From Mycobacterium sp. 1465703.0 (GTDB lineage: Bacteria > Actinomycetota > Actinomycetes > Mycobacteriales > Mycobacteriaceae): DNA of 64,000 bases. A program made the position numbers and the translations under genes. The notes beneath the pieces were generated by a model that worked only from the letters and a program-made list of their open reading frames with translations, searched no databases and was not told where the DNA came from. The stretch spans positions 61,291-125,290 of the forward strand of contig NZ_LZKU01000017.1 in assembly GCF_001672975.1 (NCBI RefSeq). The letters run 5' to 3'. The first letter of the stretch is position 1; every line of letters begins with the position of its first letter. Positions 25,051 through 33,795 of this stretch are shown here, in pieces.

Positions 25051-25601
25051 CGATCACCTTCCGCCGCCGCTTACATCGATCCAAATGACCCTTTTCAGCG
25101 TATGGCCGCTGCGGCGCCCCGCATGCACAACTTTTCGGCGCCTGGGCCGCGCATACGCTTGGAAGACCGCGGGAAGCGGCTAGCGGTAGACCTGCACTCG
25201 TTGGCCTGTGGTGGTTTAGTGCTCCCGCTACGGGTGCTCATCCAGCATTGCAGTGACGATTTCGGCGAGTTCGTCACCGGCACCGCACAACTGTTCCCTC
25301 GATTCCGATACCAGAGGGCACAGTATGCCGCGCTGCCGGTAAGGCCGGCGTCCCTTAAGGCAAGGAACCTGTTCTGCTGGCTCAGGCAGGCAGGACCCTA
25401 TTATCGAAAGCTCCTTTGGGTAGCGAATCCTCACCGCGCGTCGCCAACAATGCAGACCGAATTGCGTTCTGGCGCAGTGCGGTTGGTGCTCAGGGGCTAG
25501 CTGATGGCGGGGTAGGGAACCCAGCAACGTTGGAATCGGAACACACGGTGGCGCAGGGGCATTGAAGTCTTCTGGCTAGCTGTCGCTGGCCGGACTGGGG
25601 A
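25051..25601. other. Region with only a gene remnant
   Basis: No intact gene was recognised. On the minus strand at 25228-25290 the sequence encodes DELAEIVTAMLDEHP and a stop, matching the C-terminus of the coiled-coil protein at 26906 (GLAELVDIVTTMLDEHP). This suggests the 3' end of a lost paralogue. Confidence 0.4.
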
Positions 25602-26069
25602 TCATCGGCTCGCATCCAGTGTGGTCGCGCTCGGCTGGGGTCGGGTAGTGCGCCGCTCGAGGCGGTTTCGTTCGGTCTTGACCATCCACATGGTGGCGAA
25701 CTCTTCGTGGCGCTGCAGGCCTAGCCGGTTGCACAGCAGATGGCTCGCGCTTTGCAGCACCACAGGCGTTAGTACCGCGTTGTTCTGGGCCGGATCGGCC
25801 CAGAACTCGCGCAGGGTAGCGGCCAGGTCGTTGTCCGCGTCGATGCGCGGATGCTGTTCGCGCAGTTCGGTTTTGATCTTGTGCACGGCCGTACCTAGCT
25901 CCCGGCTGTAGTCACCGATGGCAGCGTCGATCACCTCGCCGACGTTCACCCGGCTGGGGTCGAGACCCTCGAGCCATTGGGTCAAGACACCAGCGGCGGC
26001 CTCGACTCCTGGCCTGAGCAGCGAAGCGGAGGCGGCCGAAGTCGGCGGGTCGGGGTCGATGATCGGCAA
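25602..26069 (-). CDS. Unrecognised 155-residue protein
   Basis: A soluble, mainly helical protein (VNVGEVIDAAIGDYSRELGTAVHKIKTEL). The codon pattern fits its neighbours. No domain was recognised. Confidence 0.5.
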   Translation of the reverse strand: MPIIDPDPPTSAASASLLRPGVEAAAGVLTQWLEGLDPSRVNVGEVIDAAIGDYSRELGTAVHKIKTELREQHPRIDADNDLAATLREFWADPAQNNAVLTPVVLQSASHLLCNRLGLQRHEEFATMWMVKTERNRLERRTTRPQPSATTLDASR

Positions 26070-26905
26070 CAGGGTGACGATATGCGCGGAAACTGCCCGT
26101 TCCGCCGTATGTTGAACCCGACCTAGCCCACTACCCGCTGCATGACCCCCAACGTTTCGTCTCGGCGTCTTGCGCCGTGCCCCTCGGCTCCGCGCTGACG
26201 AACATGCTCTGAATCTCCAGCGAGGCGGCGCACAATACAGGGAAGTCGGTGTCGAGCGAGGCGGATGTTGGCCCTATCGACCCCACATGGGCATGGCGCC
26301 AGTCTTAACGCAGGTCACCTTGCACCGCGTGGTCGATCACGATGACATCGCGACGGCGCCGATCCTGTGGCACCCCGACCCCGACTCTCGGGTGAGGTTG
26401 CGAATGTTGATCGTCATGGCGCGCAGCCGGTACAGGGCATCGACGACGTTGGCCACGGCGTACAGGCCACACGTGCAGTCGGGTGCCGGGGCGTCGTGGT
26501 CGTGAAACCAGCACGCGGCGCGCAGGGTCCGCTCACGGGTGTGATTCGTCGTCCGCCGGCCTGACCGATCGGCGCTCACGGGTGTTTGACCGCACACCGG
26601 TGATTACAGCTTTAGTTGGTCCTCGGCTGGCAGGGTGTACCAAGACTCGCCAGCCAATTTCGTTGTCGCGCAAGGTGATCGAACCTGTCTATCGTGAGCA
26701 GCGCGCGTTACGACACAGCACGCAGCCCAGCACGGATGTTGGCCAGCTCCAAGCTGCCCGGCCCGCCGTCGTCGGCCAGCCGACCACTTCGCTCGATTGG
26801 CAAGCCCTCGTCGCCTCTGGCGGTTCTCTACGAAGGCGAATGCCGGCCATCGGGGGTGAAACCGTGCGCGCAAACCGGCCGATCGGCCGCCTGGTCAGTG
26901 GTGAA
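26070..26905. other. Degenerate region, possible gene fragment
   Basis: No intact gene is convincing. On the minus strand near 26400-26560 the frame reads RAACWFHDHDAPAPDCTCGLYA, a Cys-containing motif common in actinobacterial plasmid proteins. The frame loses any recognisable family after it, so this is probably a fragment. Confidence 0.35.
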
Positions 26906-28396
26906 TCACGGTTGGCGCCAGGGATGCTCGTCGAGCATCGTGGTGACGATGTCCACGAGTTCGGCTAATCCGTTCTGACGCAGCTGATCGACGGTCTCCT
27001 CAATGCGTTGCAGTAGAGAACCATAGGCATTGGCGGCGGTCGAAACATATACCCTGGCAGCCTGCACATCCCAGTCCGAGCCGAAACGCGAAGGGAGAGT
27101 GCGTAACTCTTCGGACAAGCCCCAGGCCTGCTCTTGCACCGTGCCCACGAGGTTGCGCACCAGCTCCACATCACCGCCCCCTCGTAACCCCCCGCCCTCA
27201 GCCGCAGCGGCCTCGAGCACATAATCGACGTGGCGCACCGTAGCGAGGGCGTCCTCGATCGCGCCGGTATGTGCGCGTATCGACGCCGCAGGCACCGGAA
27301 TGCTTAAGGTCGTTTCCCCGGCGACGGCGTCTCTGGCCGCGGCCGCCCGGCGGATCTCCTCGCGTTCGGCGTGGACCCGGGCAATCTCGGTGTGCACGGC
27401 CTGGTGTGCCGCCGTAATCGCTGCATCGGCTTGCCGGCGTGCCTCGGCGACGTGCGCGGCGGCCTCCGCGCGCACCTCCTCAACCTCCCTCTGGGCGCGC
27501 GCCATCGCCTCCTGCGCCGCGGTGCGGGCCTTGGCGATCTGCACTTGAGCGGTCTCCTGGGCGGCCGCGATTTCTCCGCTGGCCTGTCCGCGCGCCGCCG
27601 CAACGGCATCGGCCGCGTCGGCACGCACCTGGTCAAGTTCACCGCGCACCTGCTGAACGCGATGTTCGGCGTCCTGGCGCTCGCTGGCGCGTTCGGCCAT
27701 CCGTTGTTCGGCGCGTTCTTCTGCCGCCCGAACTTCCTCCCTGGCGGCCGCCACCTCCGTCTCAGCGTCGGCGCGGACCCTGGCCAGCTCGTCTCGCAGT
27801 TCCTGGATCGTTCTTTCCGCGGCTGCCCGCTCGGCGCTTCGCTCAGCTGAGCGCTCTTCGGCGCGCGCTTCAGCAGCGGTGAGCGCTTCGCGCGCCGCCG
27901 CGGCGTCGGCCGCAGCACTGGCCCGAACCTGCTGGAGTTCGCCGCGCAGCAGATCCAATCGTTGTTGGGCCGCTGCCCGTTCTTCGGCGCGCTCGGCGTC
28001 TTTGCGCGCGCTTTCAGCTTCGACCGCCCTGACCCGCTCGCGCGCGGCGGTAGCCACGTCCGCCGACTGCTGCGCTTCAGCGCGGGCAGTGGTGGTGGCC
28101 GCTTCGGCGTCTCGCCGATCTTGATCAGCCTTCTCGGCCTGGCGCTCGGCGACGACGCGGCGATGATCGGCTTGCACCAACTGCTGCACCGCCGAAAGAC
28201 GCTTGGGCGCAGGACCGAAACGCCGCCGCTGGTCAATGAGGTCTTGTTCGCTCATCTTTGCCACCGCTGCCACCTCAGGTGGAGTGGGCACACCGAGTCG
28301 GGTGTTCGCCGCAACCGCGGCTAACGCTGCCTGCTTGGTCAGCGATGCCCATTCCTCGACGTCGAGCTCCTCGATCTGTTGCATCAGAGAGGTCAT
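26906..28396 (-). CDS. Long coiled-coil protein
   Basis: A 496-residue protein. About 60-350 is an uninterrupted Ala/Glu/Arg-rich coiled coil with recurring segments such as RAEERSAERSAER, AREEVRAAEERAE and QVRGELDQVRADAAD. The C-terminal 100 residues form a separate helical domain ending in TMLDEHPWRQP. Its ATG overlaps the stop of the upstream membrane protein (ATGA), so the two are coupled. The layout recalls KfrA-like plasmid proteins or envelope scaffolds such as DivIVA, but no diagnostic motif was found. Confidence 0.6.
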   Translation of the reverse strand: MTSLMQQIEELDVEEWASLTKQAALAAVAANTRLGVPTPPEVAAVAKMSEQDLIDQRRRFGPAPKRLSAVQQLVQADHRRVVAERQAEKADQDRRDAEAATTTARAEAQQSADVATAARERVRAVEAESARKDAERAEERAAAQQRLDLLRGELQQVRASAAADAAAAREALTAAEARAEERSAERSAERAAAERTIQELRDELARVRADAETEVAAAREEVRAAEERAEQRMAERASERQDAEHRVQQVRGELDQVRADAADAVAAARGQASGEIAAAQETAQVQIAKARTAAQEAMARAQREVEEVRAEAAAHVAEARRQADAAITAAHQAVHTEIARVHAEREEIRRAAAARDAVAGETTLSIPVPAASIRAHTGAIEDALATVRHVDYVLEAAAAEGGGLRGGGDVELVRNLVGTVQEQAWGLSEELRTLPSRFGSDWDVQAARVYVSTAANAYGSLLQRIEETVDQLRQNGLAELVDIVTTMLDEHPWRQP

Positions 28397-29022
28397 TGGC
28401 GGCGGCGCCTTCCAGTTGCAGGGACCTTACGCGCGGGCGCGCTCGACTCTTCGCCCGCAGCCGCGCCTGGGTCGCCGTTGGACTCCGGTGGGGCAGCTGA
28501 GGGTGGCTGCGCGGGGGCCGCTGACTCCGCGGCCACGAATTGTGCAGCGCCACCGCTTTGTCTGGCCAGCACGCGGGAGAGCTGACTGAGTTGAACCGCC
28601 GCTGCCTTGGCCAAGTTGGCGTCGTCGAGTTTCTCGGCGTCGGCCTGGATGCCCTGCAGAACGGCCATGGCCAATTCGGGTCCAAACCCCACCGTGGCGC
28701 CCTCGCTAGCGGCAGGTTCAATCCCGCCCTTGTCTACGACCCAGGCAAGCCTTTCGCGGCATTCCTGCAGCCTTGCAGCGCGTTGCGTATCTTCGCGCAG
28801 CTCCCCGTGGTGGCGTTCTTGTTGCTCCGCCAGCAACCCGTGCCGTTTGGTCGCGCCGCGCACGGCAAAGATCACGACAGCAGCCACGATGATGGCGGCC
28901 AGAAGTGCTCCCGCGCCGCCAAATCCCGCCGACAGCAGGAAATCACGGGCCGGCGGTAGCGCCGGCATTCCTTGAGGCAGCGGAACCTGGTCCGCCAGTA
29001 GCTGCGGGAATGAGCCAGTCAT
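28393..29022 (-). CDS. Single-pass membrane protein coupled to the coiled-coil protein
   Basis: A 209-residue protein. The ATG at 29022 has GGAGGA seven bases upstream. A hydrophobic segment (about 33-54, GFGGAGALLAAIIVAAVVIFAV) leads into a basic and helical cytoplasmic part (HGLLAEQQERHHGELREDTQRAARLQECRERL). The tail is Ala/Pro/Ser-rich and ends in a basic RKVPATGRRRRQ. Overlap with the next gene suggests the two proteins act together at the membrane. Confidence 0.65.
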   Translation of the reverse strand: MTGSFPQLLADQVPLPQGMPALPPARDFLLSAGFGGAGALLAAIIVAAVVIFAVRGATKRHGLLAEQQERHHGELREDTQRAARLQECRERLAWVVDKGGIEPAASEGATVGFGPELAMAVLQGIQADAEKLDDANLAKAAAVQLSQLSRVLARQSGGAAQFVAAESAAPAQPPSAAPPESNGDPGAAAGEESSAPARKVPATGRRRRQ

Positions 29023-29121
29023 CACAAGGTCCTCCGATGTGTGCGAGTAGGCGAGGGGTATTCGAATGCCGAACCATGAAAAGCTCTGTGGCCCCACAGG
29101 ATTGATTCCACGAGCGGCTTC

Positions 29122-30081
29122 TCAGTGTGGACCGGGTACGAGGGGGGCAAACCAGCCGGGCAGGTACTCGAAATACCCGTACGGGGCTTTGGCGCCCTCG
29201 GGGACGTGGATGACGTCGCGCACGTCGATCGGCTGCTTGGGCGCCGGCCACGGCGTTTGTGGCCCGTATGACTGGCGGGGGTCCGGGGCGAAGATCCCCG
29301 GCGCCAATTCCTGTGTCCCGTAGGGTCCGAGCTCGTGCGGGCCCAGGCGGGTAATCGTGGTGTTATCCAGTGGATATTTCGCCGGCGGCGGACCGGACAG
29401 CGAGTTGTCCTCGGGATACCACAGGCCGGGGCCGATCTGCTTGGACCCGTAGGGAGCCATTTCCCCTGGGCCCACGTGGATGATTTTGGTGACGTCAATC
29501 CAGTAGCGCGGGTCTTTACCGTGGGGCAGCTCGTCTTTGGGCGCTGGGGATTCCGGCGGGGGATCCTGGCCGAATCCAGCCCCTTGGACCCTGCTGCCGC
29601 CTTGGTAGTCGAGGGCGCGGATTTGGCCGGCGAGGGTGGTTGATTGCTGTTGGGTGGTGTTGACCACGGCGTTGGCGGCTGACACCTGGGTTCGAAGGCC
29701 TTGCAGCAGGGAGCGTTGCGCGGCGGGGGAGCGGGCCGCGGGTGCGGTTTGGGCCAGGGCGCGGGTTTGGTCGGTGATGGTGTCGAGCTGGCGGGCGCCG
29801 GTCTGATTGATCAAGGCTGCGCTGCTGAGGCCGTGGTCCAGGCTAATGTCGGTGTGGCTGTTGCTGGTCAGGCGGGTGGTGGCGTCGCTGACAAAGCCGC
29901 GGTGGGCTTGGGCGAGGTTCCCGGAGAGCACGGTCGCGCGGGCGCCGGCGGCGTGCACTGTGTCGGCACCTGACTGCAGGAGGGGCCCTTCGGCGTCCGG
30001 GGGATGGGTGGAGGACCCGAACAACGCGTGGGCCCGCTGCACCACCCCCACCGCCTGCGCGGCTACCTGCTCAATTGACAC
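29122..30081 (-). CDS. DUF4226-type head protein with triple-repeat tail
   Basis: A 319-residue protein from a leaderless-type GTG start. Residues 1-162 are the helical head (MSIEQVAAQAVGVVQRAHALFG). The tail has three imperfect repeats of about 45 residues, each with a PYG followed by an aromatic hydrophobic patch: MAPYGSKQIGPGLWYP, LGPYGTQELAPGIFAP and KAPYGYFEYLPGWFAP. The head is nearly identical to that of the gene at 30192. No signal peptide was seen. It is probably a binding rather than catalytic tail, but this is inference. Confidence 0.75.
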   Translation of the reverse strand: MSIEQVAAQAVGVVQRAHALFGSSTHPPDAEGPLLQSGADTVHAAGARATVLSGNLAQAHRGFVSDATTRLTSNSHTDISLDHGLSSAALINQTGARQLDTITDQTRALAQTAPAARSPAAQRSLLQGLRTQVSAANAVVNTTQQQSTTLAGQIRALDYQGGSRVQGAGFGQDPPPESPAPKDELPHGKDPRYWIDVTKIIHVGPGEMAPYGSKQIGPGLWYPEDNSLSGPPPAKYPLDNTTITRLGPHELGPYGTQELAPGIFAPDPRQSYGPQTPWPAPKQPIDVRDVIHVPEGAKAPYGYFEYLPGWFAPLVPGPH

Positions 30082-30100
30082 ATCCGCATTATCACCCGCC
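29596..30100. repeat. 505-bp head repeat, second family, copy 1
   Basis: Matches 30888-31392 in the same orientation at a constant offset of 1292, with about nine mismatches by eye, most of them near the start codon. It spans the head and about 19 bases upstream. Confidence 0.9.
30088..30093 (-). promoter_or_regulatory. -10 element of a leaderless promoter
   Basis: GATAAT on the minus strand, six bases upstream of the GTG at 30081; there is no Shine-Dalgarno sequence. Confidence 0.5.
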
Positions 30101-30191
30101 TATTACGGGGCGAAAGACACTTTCTGATCACTCGCGGCCTGCCGGCGATCACCGCCGCGACGGGCAACAACCACGGCAGTGCACACCCGTC

Positions 30192-31373
30192 TTACCGTTG
30201 GGCGATGATGCTCGGCGTGACCGGCGGAGGCGCTGGGCCGCCTACCGGTGAACCATTGATAAAACTGAATTGGCCCCCGCAGTCGTTCGGCATATAGAAC
30301 TGCACCGACGGATTGGCTGCCGACAGCGTCGCGATCTGCGGAAGAGACATCGGTTTCCACGGGCCAATACTCGGCGGCGGGTTAATACCGGCCAGCCCAC
30401 CAGTACTGACACCCCCCAGCTCCCCGGTGATTTCATTGGGTGCCTTGGGCGCCCAGATCGATCCGCCGAGGTTGAGCCGACCAAACCGTTGCCCCTCGTA
30501 GGTGTATTGCACCCACTGCTGGCGGTGACCGTCGACCGGGTCGGTGCGGGTGTAGCCGGTGTAGTCGACGCCGGAAATGCGGAAGTGATATTGCTCCTCG
30601 AGGTCGGCTATCGGCGGAGCGCTGTCGTCGGCCCATGTCTTGCCGCCGGGCACATAAAAGCCTGTCGGCCCACCCACAGGACCGTCGGTGATGGGGCGGT
30701 GACCAGTCCACGGCGGCGGCGGCTCCTTGCCGACATACGGCGGCGGGACGACGTCTTGCCAATAGCCGAACCGGTAATCGCCGACGAACGGGTTGCGCGG
30801 ATCAATCGCGGTCGGCGGAACCGCTGGGTTTGGCGCACCATGCTTGTCGTCGACGAGTTGGATGTGATTGTCCGGATCGGACGCGCCGCCGCCTTGGTAG
30901 TCGAGGGCGCGGATTTGGCCGGCGAGGGTGGTTGATTGCTGTTGGGTGGTGTTGACCACGGCGTTGGCGGCTGACACCTGGGTTCGAAGGCCTTGCAGCA
31001 GGGAGCGTTGCGCGGCGGGGGAGCGGGCCGCGGGTGCGGTTTGGGCCAGGGCGCGGGTTTGGTCGGTGATGGTGTCGAGCTGGCGGGCGCCGGTCTGATT
31101 GATCAAGGCTGCGCTGCTGAGGCCGTGGTCCAGGCTGGTGTCGGTGTGGCTGTTGCTGGTCAGGCGGGTGGTGGCGTCGCTGACAAAGCCGCGGTGGGCT
31201 TGGGCGAGGTTCCCGGAGAGCACGGTCGCGCGGGCGCCGGCGGCGTGCACTGTGTCGGCACCTGACTGCAGGAGGGGCCCTTCGGCGTCCGGGGGATGGG
31301 TGGAGGACCCGAACAACGCGCGGGCCCGCTGCACCACCCCCACCGCCTGCGCGGCTATTTGCTGAATCGACAC
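30192..31373 (-). CDS. DUF4226-type head protein with a large unknown tail
   Basis: A 393-residue protein. The head (1-160) is almost identical to that at 29122. The tail begins HIQLVDDKHGAPNP and DPRNPFVGDYRFG, a motif I associate with a recurrent mycobacterial protein family of unknown function. It continues with PPPPWTGHRPI, a Tyr/Gly-rich domain (VDYTGYTRTDPVDG, VQYTYEGQRFGR) and a C-terminal part with one Cys (PNDCGGQFSFINGSP). It may be exported with the same machinery as the other head proteins. Confidence 0.7.
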   Translation of the reverse strand: MSIQQIAAQAVGVVQRARALFGSSTHPPDAEGPLLQSGADTVHAAGARATVLSGNLAQAHRGFVSDATTRLTSNSHTDTSLDHGLSSAALINQTGARQLDTITDQTRALAQTAPAARSPAAQRSLLQGLRTQVSAANAVVNTTQQQSTTLAGQIRALDYQGGGASDPDNHIQLVDDKHGAPNPAVPPTAIDPRNPFVGDYRFGYWQDVVPPPYVGKEPPPPWTGHRPITDGPVGGPTGFYVPGGKTWADDSAPPIADLEEQYHFRISGVDYTGYTRTDPVDGHRQQWVQYTYEGQRFGRLNLGGSIWAPKAPNEITGELGGVSTGGLAGINPPPSIGPWKPMSLPQIATLSAANPSVQFYMPNDCGGQFSFINGSPVGGPAPPPVTPSIIAQR

Positions 31374-31392
31374 CTCCGCATTATTACCCGCC
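30888..31392. repeat. 505-bp head repeat, second family, copy 2
   Basis: Second copy of 29596-30100, with unrelated tail sequence following the repeat in the gene direction. Confidence 0.9.
31380..31385 (-). promoter_or_regulatory. -10 element of a leaderless promoter
   Basis: AATAAT on the minus strand, six bases upstream of the GTG at 31373. Confidence 0.45.
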
Positions 31393-31498
31393 CAGCACCA
31401 GCCCGCGTGCGGGATTTTCCCCGGCTGCTTTCAGCATGATCGCCGACGGCAGTGCGATAACTGAGAATCTGTCTCCCACCCGCGGGACTCAGCAGAAA

Positions 31499-31729
31499 TT
31501 ACTGACGTGGATCCGTGCGCCACACGACCTTTAGGTCATGTCCGGCCAGCGTGACCAAAGCTTGGGTGAGGCCGTCGGCGTCTGAGAATTCCACTTCATA
31601 GGCAGCCGGCAAGCTTTTGTTTGAATCCTTCGTGTAATCCACGACAACGGTTCCTCGTGCACCGGCAGGAAGGTTCTGCTCTGGCAGGGGCCGGAGCAAC
31701 TCGACGACGTCATACTCCTCAGGCTTCAT
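31499..31729 (-). CDS. DUF4926-type small protein, possible immunity protein
   Basis: A 76-residue protein from the ATG at 31729. The pattern EYDVVELLRPLPEQNLPAGARG, then AYEVEFSDADG, then TLAGHDLKVV fits DUF4926, small SH3-like proteins often found in toxin-antitoxin or immunity contexts. It lies upstream of the head/tail genes and on the same strand. An in-frame ATG at 31795 would add 22 residues without the family pattern. Confidence 0.65.
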   Translation of the reverse strand: MKPEEYDVVELLRPLPEQNLPAGARGTVVVDYTKDSNKSLPAAYEVEFSDADGLTQALVTLAGHDLKVVWRTDPRQ

Positions 31730-31867
31730 GCATAGGTCTCTCATCTTTGTCGGGATTGTGGTCACCAAACGCGACGACGCCGGCATCTCGCCCATCCAAG
31801 CAAAAGTGACGTCGATGGTCTTCCGGTTTGCCCCAACCAGCTGAGTGTTCGCGCTTTACGATGTGAC

Positions 31868-32281
31868 ATGGCTGCGCGCAGACCAGCTTCATCCGAACTC
31901 GGCATCTTGATCACTGCCGACGAACAGATGCAGGCCGTACCGGTCAGCGACCACATCGCAGCCACCGACATCGGCGCTAACCCGATCGACACCATCACTG
32001 CGCAGTCCAATGTGGTGTTCTGGTTCAATACCGCCAGCCAGTCGCCGGTCAACCGGATGGCAACACTGAACCTCTACGCGGCGAGCGGGCTCCCAGCTCG
32101 GGCGGTACCACTGCTGCACGGCACCGTTCTGATCACCGCAGTCAACGCCGACGGAGATCCAATTGGCCTGTCACAACACCAATTAGGGCTCCTGCAAGCC
32201 CGCCCAGCGCCCAACTGGTGGGCACAAATCATCCTTCAGACCCGAACGCAGCGTTGGCAACGTCGCCGCCCCGCCGGGTAA
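31868..32281 (+). CDS. Unrecognised 137-residue protein
   Basis: A soluble protein transcribed divergently from the DUF4926 gene. Segments such as GILITADEQMQAVPV and HGTVLITAVNADGDPIGLSQHQLGLL suggest a mixed alpha/beta plasmid-type protein. No family was recognised. Confidence 0.55.
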   Translation: MAARRPASSELGILITADEQMQAVPVSDHIAATDIGANPIDTITAQSNVVFWFNTASQSPVNRMATLNLYAASGLPARAVPLLHGTVLITAVNADGDPIGLSQHQLGLLQARPAPNWWAQIILQTRTQRWQRRRPAG

Positions 32282-32428
32282 CGAAAATCGATCGTTGCTC
32301 GCCCGTGCGACAGGGAATTCCTGAAGTCCCGCCACGCTGCAGCGTGTACGTCGGCTCATGACGCGAGTCGCGTGACCACGAAAGATCACTCACTCGCACG
32401 GCCCGGAGAGTGACCAACCGGAGAAGGA

Positions 32429-32515
32429 GTCGATCCCTTGGGCCCGGATCGCTGGGCGAATCTAGGGTAGCCGTTGGAATGACCCGTCGACCCTTTTGGC
32501 CCGGATCGCTGGGCG
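32429..32515 (+). CRISPR. Two-repeat CRISPR-like remnant
   Basis: A 30-nt repeat at 32429-32458 and 32486-32515, with three mismatches in the 5' part, flanks 27 nt of unrelated sequence. The 3' 18 nt are identical and contain GCCCGG-ATCG-CTGGGC, a six-base stem with one G-U pair and a four-base loop, as in type V repeats. No further copy was seen 57 bp to either side. The neighbouring gene fragment resembles Cas12m. With only two repeats the call is tentative. Confidence 0.45.
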
Positions 32516-32567
32516 CGCTGCCCACTTTAGACCTTGCACCATCGTCACTATCGGCCGCCGGCAACTC

Positions 32568-33560
32568 TTACGAGCGGTCCAGTCCTCGTGCCAGCATCAG
32601 CATGGTCGCCGAAAGATCCGGGTCGTAGGTGCGGCCGCATCCGCCGCACACAATCAGGCGCTGACGGGGCCGGCGGTCAAGAGCGTTCTCATATCCGCAA
32701 CCTGCATGAATGCGGCTCAGTCCCGCCGCCGATACCACCGTGACCGGGACGGCGTCGCGTTCTGCGGCGGCAACGATGCTCGACCGTAGAGCTCCTGGAG
32801 CTGCGTAATCGCGCCGGCGGTCGATCCGCTGCTGTAGGTCGTTGGGTAGATCGCTGCGGTCCAACGTATTTTGGATCACCTCGGAGATATTGGTGTCGTC
32901 GATGACGATCCGGCCGCACTGGTTGACCAGCGCGCGCGACCTGGCGCCACAGGTCATCACGATAGCCAAGGGCCCGGGCGCGCCCGTGTCCTTGTTGTTG
33001 CCACAGTAGTTTGTCGGCACGCCGCCACGCCTCCAACGATTGAGCGATCTCGAGGTCGGTCTCTCGCCAAGCCAGCGCGAGGGCCGCGAACTTCGCCGGT
33101 GAGCGCCACTGTGCGACGTCGGCGGCGGTGACCTCCTCACCGCGGTAGGTGGGACGCAGCCGCGCATCGTGTTCGCTCAGCCACGCGATGACCTTGCGTT
33201 TAATGGCGTCCAGGGCCACGTCACGCACCGAGGCGATCTCCGCGTGCCGCTCTAGCCGGGTCGCAATGGAATCAGGGGCCACGATGCGGCCCGATACGTC
33301 CTCGGTGATCGGCACGATCACGTTGGCGAGCTCGGGTGCGATCGCCAAGGGGCGATCAGAACGCCAGTGCGCCACCACGATGCCGTCGTCGATCGAGTGC
33401 CAGCCCAAATGTATTGCCACGGTGGGCAGATCAGGGGCCCGAGGGGCCGTCGTGCCTGGGAGCCGCGCAGTAACGGACAACCGTGCTCGCAGATCGGCGC
33501 CGACCCGGGTGAGGGAGAGTTTGGCGCCGATGACATCCTTGCCGCTTGGCTTTGGCCTCA
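32568..33560 (-). pseudogene. Truncated, frameshifted Cas12m-like (type V) effector
   Basis: Two minus-strand frames together read as the C-terminal half of a Cas12m/TnpB-like protein. First frame: IGAKLSLTRVGADLRARLSV, AIHLGWHSIDDG (RuvC-I with His replacing Asp), RALGYRDDLWRQVARA. Second frame: GRIVIDDTNISEV (RuvC-II region), QQRIDRRRDYAAPGALRSS, then a zinc ribbon GCGYEN...CGGCGRTYDPDLSA. The frames join at a GC run near 32931-32938, where one base appears lost. From memory, mycobacterial Cas12m2 has HLGWRS, DDTSVAEL and QQKIDRRRDHAAPGGLRAS at matching places. Cas12m is naturally cleavage-deficient. The N-terminal half is missing, so the gene is almost certainly dead. Confidence 0.75.
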
Positions 33561-33795
33561 GCCTCCAGCCGCAGGTGGCTGCGGTCGGTAGGCATCCATC
33601 AGGTATCGCACCTGTCCGCCAACCTGTGGTGGCCGGACGACCACGCTTGGTGTGTGGCCGCCGAAATCGACCTGGACAGTACTTGTCTCGGCGCCTCGCA
33701 AGCCTGCATTGAAGAGCTAGCGGCGAACTCTGAACTGGAAGTGATGCCGCTCAGCGTCACCGCCGGGGTTACCGCATGAGTATTCATCAGCCGCG

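Noticed and set aside
27304..28236. Arg/Pro-rich minus-strand frame within the coiled-coil gene
   Set aside because: It is an alternative frame of the Ala/Glu/Arg-rich repeats.
33600..33780. Continuation of the Cas12m-like gene to its N-terminus
   Set aside because: I could not find matching sequence in any minus-strand frame upstream of about 33560, so the gene is treated as truncated.
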